From positions 434,001-498,000 of the forward strand of contig NZ_JAKJHS010000002.1 of assembly GCF_021648825.1 (NCBI RefSeq): a stretch of DNA of 64,000 nt, read 5' to 3'. This document shows, in pieces, positions 50,320 to 61,333 of this stretch (positions are counted from its first letter, which is position 1; every line of letters starts with the position of its first letter). The position numbers were made by a program, and so were the translations under genes. The notes beneath the pieces were generated by a model that was not told the DNA's origin, searched no databases, and was given only the letters and a program-made list of their open reading frames with translations. Source of the stretch: Rhizobium halophilum. Its GTDB lineage: Bacteria; Pseudomonadota; Alphaproteobacteria; Rhizobiales; Rhizobiaceae.

Positions 50320-51135
50320 ATGGCGGATATCCTGAAGAAGATCGAGGCCTATAAGCGGCAAGAGATCGAAGCGGCCAAGGTTCGCGTATCACTGCCAGAC
50401 CTGAAGGCGAAAGCCGCCGATCAGGAAGCACCGCGCGGATTCTATCGAGCGCTGAAGGCAAAGCGGGACAGCGGCAGCTTCGGTCTCATCGCGGAGATCA
50501 AGAAGGCCAGCCCATCCAAGGGTCTCATCCGACCGGATTTCGATCCCCCTGCCCTCGCCCGTGCCTATCAGGATGGAGGCGCGACCTGCCTCTCGGTTCT
50601 GACGGATACCCCCAGTTTCCAGGGGGCACCCGAATTCCTGACCGTTGCCCGGAACGCCTGCACCATGCCGGCGCTGCGCAAGGATTTCATGTTCGACATC
50701 TATCAGGTGCATGAAGCGCGCGCCTGGGGCGCAGACTGCATTCTGCTGATCATGGCATCCCTGACCGACGACGAGGCTCGGCGGCTCGAGGACGAGGCAC
50801 AGGGCCTCGGTATGGACGTGCTCGTCGAAGTGCATGACGAAGAAGAGACTGAGCGGGCCCTCAAGCTGTCCTCTCCGATGATCGGCATCAACAACCGGAA
50901 CCTGCGTACGTTCGAGGTCAGCCTCGATACGTCCGAGCGGCTAGCCGATATGGTTCAGGACAATCGCCTGCTGATCGGCGAGAGCGGCATCTTCACCCAC
51001 GATGACTGCCTGCGCCTGCAGAAATCCGGCATCAGCACTTTTCTGGTCGGCGAGAGCCTGATGCGCCAGGACGACGTCTCACAGGCGACGCGCGTGCTCC
51101 TCACGGGTCCGTCCGCATCCTTGGCGGCCGAGTGA
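50320..51135 (+). CDS. trpC: Indole-3-glycerol phosphate synthase
   Basis: Third common step of tryptophan synthesis. TIM-barrel protein of 271 residues: [68 protein letters not shown] and [12 protein letters not shown] start at [13 protein letters not shown] with GAGGGG upstream; a start five codons earlier is possible. Single-function TrpC, not fused to TrpF. Confidence 0.97.
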   Translation: MADILKKIEAYKRQEIEAAKVRVSLPDLKAKAADQEAPRGFYRALKAKRDSGSFGLIAEIKKASPSKGLIRPDFDPPALARAYQDGGATCLSVLTDTPSFQGAPEFLTVARNACTMPALRKDFMFDIYQVHEARAWGADCILLIMASLTDDEARRLEDEAQGLGMDVLVEVHDEEETERALKLSSPMIGINNRNLRTFEVSLDTSERLADMVQDNRLLIGESGIFTHDDCLRLQKSGISTFLVGESLMRQDDVSQATRVLLTGPSASLAAE

Positions 51136-51626
51136 TGGCCCCGCGGCCTGGTCTGACCCACCTTGGCGCTTCGGGCGAAGCGAATATGGTCGATGTCGGC
51201 GGCAAGACCGAGACGGAGCGGTCCGCCAGTGCGGAGGGATACGTGCGGATGCAGGCCGACACCCTCAAGCTCATCCGCGATGGAAATGCGAAGAAAGGCG
51301 ATGTCATCGGCACAGCCAGACTTGCCGGCATTATGGCCGCCAAGAAAACCTCCGACCTGATCCCGCTCTGCCACCCCCTGATGCTGACCAAGGTGGCTGT
51401 CGAGATAACGGAGGATCCTGATCTTCCAGGCCTCAAGGTATCAGCTACCGCAAAGCTCATTGGCAAGACGGGCGTGGAGATGGAAGCTCTTACCGCCGTC
51501 TCGGTGGCCTGCCTGACGATCTACGATATGGCCAAGGCTGTCGACAAGGGCATGGAGATTGGAGGCATCCGACTCTTAGAGAAGACCGGCGGCAAGTCCG
51601 GCCCCTATCGCCCGGAGCAAGGCTGA
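51135..51626 (+). CDS. moaC: Cyclic pyranopterin monophosphate synthase accessory protein
   Basis: Molybdopterin synthesis: converts 3',8-cyclo-GTP to cyclic pyranopterin monophosphate. The 163-residue protein has [52 protein letters not shown] and the late GGKSG. Its ATG overlaps the trpC stop (TGATG), so it is translated within the same operon. Confidence 0.97.
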   Translation: MAPRPGLTHLGASGEANMVDVGGKTETERSASAEGYVRMQADTLKLIRDGNAKKGDVIGTARLAGIMAAKKTSDLIPLCHPLMLTKVAVEITEDPDLPGLKVSATAKLIGKTGVEMEALTAVSVACLTIYDMAKAVDKGMEIGGIRLLEKTGGKSGPYRPEQG

Positions 51627-51628
51627 AC

Positions 51629-52840
51629 ATGTCTCTTCTCCCCGTGGCAGAGGCAAAAGCACGACTGCTCTCCCACGCCATGCCGGTGCAGGAAAGCGAG
51701 ACGGTGCCTCTGGCGGAGGCCAATGGTCGCGTGCTCGCCCAAGCCGTTACCGCTCGGCTGACGCAGCCACCCTTCAATGCCTCGGCCATGGATGGCTATG
51801 CGCTGAGGGCGGACGATGCGCTGAAAGTTGGGACCGAACTGGACGTCGTCGGCGTTGCTGCGGCTGGCCATCCGTTTAAGGGGCATATCCGGGAGGGAGA
51901 GACAGTCCGCATCTTCACCGGTGCGCCCGTTCCGGATGGTGCCGACACGATCCTTATCCAGGAGGATGCCGAAGCGCTGGAGGACGCTCGGATCCGGACG
52001 CGGTTCGCCGTCACCAGAGGAAGACATATTCGTCCGCGAGGGCAGGATTTTGCCGAGGGCGAGGTGGTGCTTAACCGCGGCACCCGGCTCGACTATTCAC
52101 ATCTCACGGTCGCTGCGGCAATGAACCACCCCTCGCTTCCCGTCCTTCGGCGAGCGAAGGTGGCGATCCTGGCTACCGGGGACGAGTTGCTGGCGCCGGG
52201 AAGCACGCCTCTTGCAGGTCAGATCATCGCATCGAACACGTTTGGGGTGGCGGCGCTGGTGCGTGACAATGGCGGCGAGGTTCTAGACCTCGGTATCGTT
52301 CCGGACAGAAGCGATGCCATAACGGCGGCAGTTGAGATGGCACGGGCGGCAGACGTCGACGTGCTCGTTGCACTGGGCGGGGCCTCAGTGGGCGACCACG
52401 ACCTTGTTCAATCGACGCTAAAGGGCGTCGGGATGGAACTGGACTTCTGGCGTATCGCAATGCGCCCCGGCAAGCCGCTGATGGTTGGAAGCCTCGGCAA
52501 GATGCAGGTCCTCGGCCTGCCGGGTAATCCGGTGGCAAGCCTCGTTTGTAGTCTGTTGTTTCTAGAACCGCTTGTACGAACGCTGTCGCATCTCCCCGAA
52601 CGGCAAAGAGAGGCCGACGCCATCGCCGCTCATGATCTGGCCGCCAATGGTCAGCGGCAGGATTATCTACGGGCAAAACTGACCGCTGGGGACGGGAGGC
52701 TCCATGCCGAAGCATTCGCCAAGCAGGATTCCTCGATGATGAAGGTTCTGGCAAACTCAGATGCACTGATCGTCCGGCCACCGCATGCACCAGCGCTCAA
52801 AGCCGGCGCTCCATGCCCCGTGCTCCTGCTAAGGCCCTGA
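51629..52840 (+). CDS. moeA: Molybdopterin molybdenumtransferase
   Basis: Inserts molybdate into adenylylated molybdopterin. The 403-residue MoeA has FNASAMDGYALRADD, VRIFTGAPVPDGADTIL, ILATGDELLAPGS, LGGASVGDHDLV and LPGNPVASLVCSLLF. It starts two bases after the moaC stop. In many rhizobia lexA follows this gene; here a photolyase gene follows instead. Confidence 0.96.
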   Translation: MSLLPVAEAKARLLSHAMPVQESETVPLAEANGRVLAQAVTARLTQPPFNASAMDGYALRADDALKVGTELDVVGVAAAGHPFKGHIREGETVRIFTGAPVPDGADTILIQEDAEALEDARIRTRFAVTRGRHIRPRGQDFAEGEVVLNRGTRLDYSHLTVAAAMNHPSLPVLRRAKVAILATGDELLAPGSTPLAGQIIASNTFGVAALVRDNGGEVLDLGIVPDRSDAITAAVEMARAADVDVLVALGGASVGDHDLVQSTLKGVGMELDFWRIAMRPGKPLMVGSLGKMQVLGLPGNPVASLVCSLLFLEPLVRTLSHLPERQREADAIAAHDLAANGQRQDYLRAKLTAGDGRLHAEAFAKQDSSMMKVLANSDALIVRPPHAPALKAGAPCPVLLLRP

Positions 52841-52893
52841 TCTGCAGACGACCGGTATTGTAGAAACCCGTAAAATAGCCGGTGGAGGCTTTC

Positions 52894-54348
52894 TTGTCCC
52901 AACTCCCCTCACCCGTCATCCTCTGGTTTCGCCGGGATCTCCGTCTTGCCGACAATGCCGCCCTATCGGCAGCCGTGGAGGCCGGAGCTCCACTGATAGC
53001 AATTTTCATCCGTGAACCTTATCCTACGTCCGCCATGCCGCTCGGTGCGGCGCAGGCTTGGTGGCTGCATCATTCGCTAACGAAACTGCGGGAGGACCTG
53101 CGAAAGCGTGGGGCGGATCTCATGCTGGCCTCCGGGCCTGCGCAGGACATTCTTGGCGGTATCGCGCAGAAGGTTGGAGCCAGCACCATCTACTTCAACC
53201 GTTGCTATGAGCGCGACGAGATGGACCGGGAGATCGCCTGGGAGCTAAAGCAGCAAGGGGTCGTAGTAGAGGCTTTCCACGGCCAGCTTCTCCACGATCC
53301 CTCCACCGTGCGCACCGGGGCCGGGCGAGCGTTTCGGGTCTTCACGCCGTTCTGGAAGGCGCTGCAGGCCCTTGGCGAGCCGCGGGAGCCAATTGATGCG
53401 CCTAAATCGCTTTTGGGCTCCGCGATCTTGCCTGTGTCGGAGCGGCTTGAGGATTGGGAACTCCTGCCGCGCCAACCGGATTGGGCGGCAGCATTCAGCG
53501 ACGTCTGGTGCCCCGGTGAAGCAGGCGCGCATGAGCGTCTGAACGACTTCATCGAAAGCGGTCTGCGGGATTACAAGGAGGGCCGTGATGCCCCTGCGCG
53601 TGATTGCACCTCGCGGCTCTCCCCTCACCTGACCCACGGCGAGATTACGCCGGCCCAGGCATGGCATGCTAGCAGAGGCCTGTCAGGGATAGACCCGGCA
53701 CAGTTGGCCGATTTTCGTCGCGAGCTCGCCTGGCGCGACTTCAACTACAGCCTGCTGCTCGCCTTCCCCGAACTTGCTACCCGCAACTGGAACCAGAGCT
53801 TTGACAGCTTCCAGTGGTCCTTCGACGCGAAACAGTTTCGCGCCTGGACGAAAGGGCTCACCGGCTATCCCATTGTCGATGCCGGGATGCGCCAGCTCTG
53901 GCAGGAAGGCTACGTTCACAACCGCGTTCGGATGATCGTTGCATCCTTCCTGATCAAGGACCTGATGATCGATTGGCGCAAGGGAGAGGAATGGTTTCGC
54001 GACACATTGGTTGACGCCGATCCGGCCAACAATGCCGCCAGTTGGCAATGGGTTGCCGGATCCGGCGCAGACGCGTCCCCGTTCTTTCGCATCTTCAACC
54101 CGATCCTGCAGGGCGAAAAATTTGATCCGGACGGCGACTATGTCCGGCGGTACGTGCCACAACTCGCCAAACTCGACCGGAAGTATATCCACCGTCCCTT
54201 CGACGCGCCCGATGCGGTGCTGCAGAAAGCAGGAATCGTTCTCGGAGAGAGCTATCCGAAACCGATGGTGGATCATGCTGCGGCCCGGAACCGCGCGCTC
54301 TCGGCGTATCGATCAATCGGGTCAAGATTGCAGGAGGCGCTCCGCTAG
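52894..54348 (+). CDS. phrB: Deoxyribodipyrimidine photolyase (class I CPD type)
   Basis: Light-driven repair of pyrimidine dimers. The 484-residue protein has the antenna-binding Rossmann part (ILWFRRDLRLADN) and the FAD domain with GYPIVDAGMRQLWQEGYVHNRVRMIVASFLIKDL, the hallmark WQWVAGSGADASPFFRIFNP and GDYVRRYVPQL. I start at TTG (MSQLPSP), which has GGAGG five bases upstream; an in-frame GTG at 52882 is less well placed. With uvrA and mfd the window holds both dark and light repair. Confidence 0.95.
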   Translation: MSQLPSPVILWFRRDLRLADNAALSAAVEAGAPLIAIFIREPYPTSAMPLGAAQAWWLHHSLTKLREDLRKRGADLMLASGPAQDILGGIAQKVGASTIYFNRCYERDEMDREIAWELKQQGVVVEAFHGQLLHDPSTVRTGAGRAFRVFTPFWKALQALGEPREPIDAPKSLLGSAILPVSERLEDWELLPRQPDWAAAFSDVWCPGEAGAHERLNDFIESGLRDYKEGRDAPARDCTSRLSPHLTHGEITPAQAWHASRGLSGIDPAQLADFRRELAWRDFNYSLLLAFPELATRNWNQSFDSFQWSFDAKQFRAWTKGLTGYPIVDAGMRQLWQEGYVHNRVRMIVASFLIKDLMIDWRKGEEWFRDTLVDADPANNAASWQWVAGSGADASPFFRIFNPILQGEKFDPDGDYVRRYVPQLAKLDRKYIHRPFDAPDAVLQKAGIVLGESYPKPMVDHAAARNRALSAYRSIGSRLQEALR

Positions 54349-54396
54349 GAGCAGGCCACCTGTTCAGCTAATCCTGTAGCGACAGGGAGAACTTCC

Positions 54397-54957
54397 ATGA
54401 CCTACACGATCAACCTTCTGGACGACAGCACCCGCCCAACGGCACCAAAGATAGAGAACGTGACACCGCAGCAGAGGCGTCACGGTCGACGTCTTGCCGC
54501 CATTCACGCCATACATCTTCGGCAGATATCGGGAGTCAGGAGGGTCCTTGGCGAGGTCGCGGAGGGAGTACGCGCGGTCGCAGACCTTCCCGGTGCTGTG
54601 AGTTCGCTTACAATGATCCAGAACATCCGCCTCTCCGGCAGTATATGCGGTGAAGAATGTCGGATGCTGACCTTCCACCATACCGCAGAAGATCAGTGGA
54701 TTTTCCCGGCACTCAACGGCCACAATGATGGCCTGACGCGTGTGGTGGAGCGCCTGGCAGAAGAACATCTCATCATCCACGCGCTGATCGAAAGACTGGA
54801 AACCTCCGCTGCCGAGGTGATGGCCGCACCAACTCCCGTGAACTTCCACACGCTCAAGATCAGCTTCGATCAGCTCGAAGCCGTGGTGAGATCGCACTTC
54901 AACTATGAGCAGGAAGAGCTTGAAGAGGCGCTGGGTTTCTTCGACGTGGACCTGTAG
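54397..54957 (+). CDS. Hemerythrin-like HHE domain protein
   Basis: Protein of 186 residues with a four-helix hemerythrin-like domain starting near residue 30. Candidate iron ligands are the histidines in RRLAAIHAIHLRQ, MLTFHHTAEDQWIFPAL (with the Glu), EEHLIIHALIERL and the HFNYEQEELEEAL end. Such proteins bind a di-iron centre and may sense or carry oxygen or nitric oxide. It is not a canonical hemerythrin by length and its partner is unknown. Confidence 0.85.
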   Translation: MTYTINLLDDSTRPTAPKIENVTPQQRRHGRRLAAIHAIHLRQISGVRRVLGEVAEGVRAVADLPGAVSSLTMIQNIRLSGSICGEECRMLTFHHTAEDQWIFPALNGHNDGLTRVVERLAEEHLIIHALIERLETSAAEVMAAPTPVNFHTLKISFDQLEAVVRSHFNYEQEELEEALGFFDVDL

Positions 54958-54982
54958 CTTCGCCACAGGTCCAGAAACGCCA

Positions 54983-56746
<1,764 letters not shown>

Positions 56747-57199
56747 TTATTGGCCGGTCGGTACGCCTGTAGGAGCCGCGGGCGCAGCAGGGGCCGGTGC
56801 GTCCTGAGCGGGAGCCGAGGCTCCATTTTGGGTTGCGGGTGCTTCGCCGCCTGTCGGCACGCCGTCATTGGAGGGAGTGGGAGCTGGCGCCTCCGTCCCG
56901 GCTGGACCCAGCGCGTCGAGGATGCCATTCCCGCTGCCTTGCGTGGCCGGTATGCGATCCAAGATATCCGTCGGCTGCGATTCGTAACGCGCCAAGATGC
57001 CGAGTGTCATTGAGGTGACAAAGAAAAGCGTTGCAAGGATGGCCGTGGTGCGAGTCAAAGCATTGGCCGCGCCGCGTGCTGACATGAAGCCGGAGCCTCC
57101 GCCGACGCCCAATCCACCGCCTTCGGAGCGCTGGATCAGAACGACGCCCACCAAGGCGAGCACGATCATGAGGTGAATGACGATCAGAACGGTTTGCAT
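56747..57199 (-). CDS. secG: Protein translocase subunit SecG
   Basis: Small membrane partner of SecYE. The first 80 residues hold two helices (VLIVIHLMIVLALVGVVLIQ and TAILATLFFVTSMTLGILA) around the conserved QRSEGGGLGVGGG loop. The 150-residue length comes from a Pro/Ala/Gly-rich, acidic C-terminal tail, which is common in alphaproteobacterial SecG proteins. Between tpiA and pyrG as in other rhizobia. Confidence 0.95.
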   Translation of the reverse strand: MQTVLIVIHLMIVLALVGVVLIQRSEGGGLGVGGGSGFMSARGAANALTRTTAILATLFFVTSMTLGILARYESQPTDILDRIPATQGSGNGILDALGPAGTEAPAPTPSNDGVPTGGEAPATQNGASAPAQDAPAPAAPAAPTGVPTGQ

Positions 57200-57291
57200 G
57201 GCAAATTCCCTGCCCCGGCGAAGGGCAATAACGGTAAGGTTGGCGGCTCTTTACATGAGGCAGAGGCGCATTCCAAGCCCCGGGTGCCGGT

Positions 57292-58062
57292 TTACGTCAT
57301 CAGCTCACGATAGACTTCGTAGATGGCAAGGAAATCGTCGGCTTTCAAGCTGGCTCCGCCAATCAGGGCACCGTCGACATTCTCCACGGCCATCAGGTCG
57401 CGCGCATTCGACGGTTTGACCGAGCCGCCATAGAGAATGCGCATTGCTTCTCCTTCGACGCCGAACCGGATCGCGAGCTCTCGACGCATGAAGGCGTGCG
57501 CTTCGGCGACATCGGCAACGCTGGGTGTCAGGCCCGTACCGATAGCCCAGACCGGCTCATATGCTACGACCGTGCGCTCCGCCCGTGCACCGTCAGGTAT
57601 CGAAGCCTCGAGCTGCCGTTTCAGGACGTGAAGGGTGTCGCCTCGCCGGCGCTCTTCCTCTGTCTCTCCGACGCAGACGATGGCGGTCAGGTCTGCCGCG
57701 TGGGCCGCCTCCGCCTTTGCGCGAACAAGCGCATCGCTTTCGCCATGATCAGCCCGTCGCTCGGAATGGCCGACGATGACATGGGTGCCGAAGCAGTCGG
57801 CGATCATCTCCGCCGAGATGTCGCCGGTGTGGGCCCCACTCGCGCTTTGGTGGCAGTCCTGGGCACCGATGGCGAGCGGACTGTCGGTGCAAAGCGCAGT
57901 GGCAACGTAAAGGAGGGTCGCAGGCGGGCAGAGCAAGGCATCCACCTTCTCCGCCAGTTCGCCCTTCACCCCTTCGCTGATCGCCTTGATCTGGTCAAGG
58001 GATGAACGGGTGCCGTTCATCTTCCAGTTGCCCGCCACCAGCGGCCGCACGTCCGGACTCAT
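57292..58062 (-). CDS. tpiA: Triosephosphate isomerase
   Basis: Interconverts dihydroxyacetone phosphate and glyceraldehyde 3-phosphate. The TIM barrel of 256 residues has the substrate-binding VAGNWKMNG, catalytic His in VIVGHSERR, catalytic Glu in [12 protein letters not shown] and the C-terminal phosphate loop YGGSVKPSN and ALIGGASL. Upstream of secG with a 92-bp gap. Confidence 0.98.
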   Translation of the reverse strand: MSPDVRPLVAGNWKMNGTRSSLDQIKAISEGVKGELAEKVDALLCPPATLLYVATALCTDSPLAIGAQDCHQSASGAHTGDISAEMIADCFGTHVIVGHSERRADHGESDALVRAKAEAAHAADLTAIVCVGETEEERRRGDTLHVLKRQLEASIPDGARAERTVVAYEPVWAIGTGLTPSVADVAEAHAFMRRELAIRFGVEGEAMRILYGGSVKPSNARDLMAVENVDGALIGGASLKADDFLAIYEVYRELMT

Positions 58063-58172
58063 CGCATTCTCCTTCCCTCAGGGCGCTTGCGCCCACATCT
58101 TGTTCTTGGCCTTGTTGTTCTAGCCCCGCAGTCAGGAAAAGCCACGGAAAATGGCGTTTGCCACAACAACTG

Positions 58173-59060
58173 TCATCCCGCCGTCAGCAGGAAGTTGATG
58201 AGCTTGCGCCAGTCGGTCATCCGGATCGGCGTACCGTGCCCGCCGGTGTTGAACACGGTCATCCGAACAGGATAGCCCGCCCCTTCCAGCTTGCGATAAA
58301 TCGCTTTCTGAGCTTCGGCCGGATATACGCTATCTGCACTTCCGTGTGACAGATAGAGCGGCAGCCGGCGCTTGGCCGCAGGAGTGGTCAAGAACCCGGG
58401 ATCCGGCGGTCCGCCCAGAACCGCAAGACCGCTGAGGTACTGGGCAGCCTCACGATGGCGCGCAATGTGGGAGCAAACCATTCCGCCCATGGAGGCACAG
58501 GCAAGCAAGACCGGCCGCCCCCTTGACTGCTCGAAGGCATGACGGATCAGGAGAGCCACCTGCTCTGCACCGCGCTCGTCGAAGGAGGTGACGCTTGGCG
58601 CATAGTAGGTTCCGCCGTTGAGCACAGCCAGGTTCTTCAGGCGATTGAAGTTGCCGCCGAAGCTGTAGTCATTGACCCCGAGCCGCCGGTCACCGCCGCG
58701 GCCATGAACGAAGATCACCGTGAACGCCGCATTCTGTTCTCGACCGACCCGCGCCACTTCGACTACACGCCCGCCGAGCTGCAGTGCTATGTTCTCCTGA
58801 TAACGCCTGACGCCTGTCGAGACATAGCTCGATTTCACCCGCCGTTCCGGAACCTGGTCGCGTTCGTTGATGTCACGGAGTTCCTGGTAGTCGATCACCT
58901 CATAGGCACCGCCGTCACTGCTTTCCAAGACGGGGAAGCGGGAGAACAAGGCATCCTTGTATGGCTTGAGCGGCGCTTCCTGTGCCAGGGAGGGAGCGCT
59001 GGAGAAGGCCATCAGTGCGACAGCAAAAGCTGTGGCAAATGCGAAATGAACTGTGGACAT
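58173..59060 (-). CDS. Exported alpha/beta hydrolase
   Basis: Protein of 295 residues with a signal peptide (ending APSLAQE) and an alpha/beta-hydrolase fold from about residue 90. The probable oxyanion segment is VIFVHGRGGD, the nucleophile Ser is in CASMGGMV, and the acid/base pair lies in SHGSADSVYPA and GGHGTP. No substrate is evident. I start at MSTVHFAFATAF, which has a GGAGAGGG ribosome-binding site; the upstream in-frame start adds 25 residues. Confidence 0.83.
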   Translation of the reverse strand: MSTVHFAFATAFAVALMAFSSAPSLAQEAPLKPYKDALFSRFPVLESSDGGAYEVIDYQELRDINERDQVPERRVKSSYVSTGVRRYQENIALQLGGRVVEVARVGREQNAAFTVIFVHGRGGDRRLGVNDYSFGGNFNRLKNLAVLNGGTYYAPSVTSFDERGAEQVALLIRHAFEQSRGRPVLLACASMGGMVCSHIARHREAAQYLSGLAVLGGPPDPGFLTTPAAKRRLPLYLSHGSADSVYPAEAQKAIYRKLEGAGYPVRMTVFNTGGHGTPIRMTDWRKLINFLLTAG

Positions 59061-59255
59061 GGCCCTCTCCGGCTGCCTCATCACACCATGGGACCTTGCC
59101 ATCCGGCGACAGGCACCCCATTGCTGCCTGAGCACCGTTTCCCTGCCGCATCGCGAAAAAGCCAGCTTTCTGGCAGAATTGCCGGTGATTCGAAACAGCG
59201 TGAGATGGCGATGGCATCACCCTCAGCCCCTCGACAGGTAGTACAGACTGACCCG

Positions 59256-61307
59256 ATGGATGACAACAACGACCTTTTCGCCGACCTGCCGACAGCCACG
59301 CCCGTAGCGCTGGAAGACGACAAGGGACCGGATGTGGCCCCGCCGCGGGCAGCTCAGTCGTCGCGTCCGGCAGCGTCTGTGGATGATTACGGTGCCTCTT
59401 CGATCCGCGTCCTCGAAGGCCTCGAGCCAGTCCGTATGCGTCCCGGCATGTATATCGGCGGGACGGACGAAAAGGCGCTGCACCACCTGTTTGCAGAAGT
59501 CATCGACAACTCGATGGACGAAGCCGTTGCAGGCCATGCCAACTTCATTGAGGTCCATCTGGATGCTGAGGGGTTTTTGACCGTCTCGGACAACGGCCGC
59601 GGCATTCCGGTGGAAAACCACCCGCAGGTCCCTGGCAAGTCCACCCTCGAAGTCATCATGACCAAACTGCATGCCGGCGGCAAGTTTGACGGCAAGGCTT
59701 ACGAGACTTCGGGTGGTTTGCACGGCGTCGGCGTATCGGTAGTCAACGCGCTGTCCGATCTCCTCGAGGTCGAGGTTGCCCGCGACCGCAAACTCTATCG
59801 CCAACGCTTCTCGCGCGGTGTTCCGCAAGGCGGACTGGAGGAACTGGGACCGGTCCATAACCGTCGCGGCACCCGTGTCCGATTTCACCCTGATCCGCAG
59901 ATATTTGGCGACCATGCCCGATTCGACGCCGGCCGCATCTTCCGCATGGCACGGTCCAAAGCCTATCTTTTTGGTGGCGTTGAGATCCGCTGGTCGTGCG
60001 ACCCGGGAGTCGTCGCAGCTGGCGGGGAAATTCCGGAGAAGGCCGTCTTCCATTTTCCGGGCGGGCTGAAGGACTATCTGTCGGCGACGCTTGGCAAAGA
60101 CTTCACGGTCACCCGTGAAATTTTTGCCGGCCGCACGGAGAAGACCGGCGGCCATGGCGCGATGGAATGGGCCATCACCTGGTATGGCGGCGACCCGCAG
60201 ATCCATTCCTACTGCAACACCATCCCCACGCCAGAAGGTGGAACTCACGAGGCGGGCCTGCGGATCGCGCTTCTCAAGGGGCTGAAGAACTACGCCGAGC
60301 TCACCCAGAACAAGCGCGCCGCGCAGATCACCACCGATGACGTGATGATCTCGGCCGTCGGCATGCTCTCGGTCTTCATTCGTGAACCGGAATTTGTCGG
60401 GCAGACGAAGGACAAGTTGGCAACGGTCGAGGCGCAACGCATTGTCGAGAATGCGCTTCGGGATCCCTTCGATCACTACTTGGCTGGCAATCCCGCAGAA
60501 GCAGCAAAGCTGCTCGACTGGGTGATCGAACGGGCCGAGGAGCGTCTTCGCCGTCGAAAGGAAAAGGAAGTCAATCGAAAAACGGCGGTTCGCAAGCTGC
60601 GCCTCCCCGGCAAGCTGGCGGATTGTTCCCAGAGCACGGCCGACGGCGCAGAGTTGTTCATCGTCGAGGGGGATTCGGCCGGCGGCTCTGCAAAGCAGGG
60701 ACGCAATCGGGCCAACCAAGCCATCCTGCCGCTACGCGGCAAGATCCTCAACGTCGGCAGCGCCAGCCGCGAGAAGCTGTCCGCCAACCAGCAGATCGCC
60801 GATCTCATCCAGGCGCTCGGGTGCGGAACGCGGACGAAATACCGTGAGGAGGATCTCCGGTACGAACGCGTGATCATCATGACCGACGCCGATGTCGACG
60901 GTGCGCACATCGCCTCGTTGCTGATCACCTTCTTTTATCAGGAGATGCCGGAATTGATCCGCGGCAACCATCTCTATCTTGCCGTCCCGCCCCTCTACGT
61001 CATTCGGCAGGGTGCAAAGACTGTTTATGCACGCGACGACGCGCACCGGGCCGAGCTGATGGAAACGGTCTTCAAGGGCAAGAAGGTCGAGATCGGCCGG
61101 TTCAAAGGTCTAGGCGAGATGATGCCTGCTCAGCTCAAGGAGACCACCATGGATCCCGCCAAGCGTACCCTATTGCGCGTGGCGATCGACGAGGTTGACT
61201 TCGAGGGCACCCGGGAAGCGGTTGACAACTTGATGGGCACCAAGCCTGAAGCCCGCTTCCGGTTCATCCAGGAACGTGCAGCCTTCGCCGACAACCTTGA
61301 TATCTGA
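59256..61307 (+). CDS. parE: DNA topoisomerase IV subunit B
   Basis: ATPase subunit of topoisomerase IV, the decatenase acting on linked daughter chromosomes. The 683-residue protein has the GHKL ATPase (EVIDNSMDEAVAG, DNGRGIPVENH, GGLHGVGVSVVNAL) and the TOPRIM domain (LFIVEGDSAGGSAKQGRNR, MTDADVDGAHI). It is shorter than GyrB and lacks its insert; the sequence starts MDDNNDLFADLP, with no strong ribosome-binding site, and two in-frame ATGs 15-17 codons upstream are alternatives. Confidence 0.95.
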   Translation: MDDNNDLFADLPTATPVALEDDKGPDVAPPRAAQSSRPAASVDDYGASSIRVLEGLEPVRMRPGMYIGGTDEKALHHLFAEVIDNSMDEAVAGHANFIEVHLDAEGFLTVSDNGRGIPVENHPQVPGKSTLEVIMTKLHAGGKFDGKAYETSGGLHGVGVSVVNALSDLLEVEVARDRKLYRQRFSRGVPQGGLEELGPVHNRRGTRVRFHPDPQIFGDHARFDAGRIFRMARSKAYLFGGVEIRWSCDPGVVAAGGEIPEKAVFHFPGGLKDYLSATLGKDFTVTREIFAGRTEKTGGHGAMEWAITWYGGDPQIHSYCNTIPTPEGGTHEAGLRIALLKGLKNYAELTQNKRAAQITTDDVMISAVGMLSVFIREPEFVGQTKDKLATVEAQRIVENALRDPFDHYLAGNPAEAAKLLDWVIERAEERLRRRKEKEVNRKTAVRKLRLPGKLADCSQSTADGAELFIVEGDSAGGSAKQGRNRANQAILPLRGKILNVGSASREKLSANQQIADLIQALGCGTRTKYREEDLRYERVIIMTDADVDGAHIASLLITFFYQEMPELIRGNHLYLAVPPLYVIRQGAKTVYARDDAHRAELMETVFKGKKVEIGRFKGLGEMMPAQLKETTMDPAKRTLLRVAIDEVDFEGTREAVDNLMGTKPEARFRFIQERAAFADNLDI

Positions 61308-61333
61308 GTTCGTTTGGCGCGAATGGTCGCAAA

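Noticed and set aside
58980..58999. GGGAGGG sequence right of dif resembling a wrong-strand KOPS
   Set aside because: It lacks the spacer base of GGGNAGGG and therefore does not match the octamer.
58539..59255. Upstream extension of parE by 239 codons
   Set aside because: It runs antisense through the hydrolase gene and adds residues not found in ParE; MDDNNDLFADLP is the natural N-terminus.
59223..60719. 498-codon frame antisense to parE
   Set aside because: The opposing strand encodes clear ParE ATPase motifs; the reverse frame is compositional.
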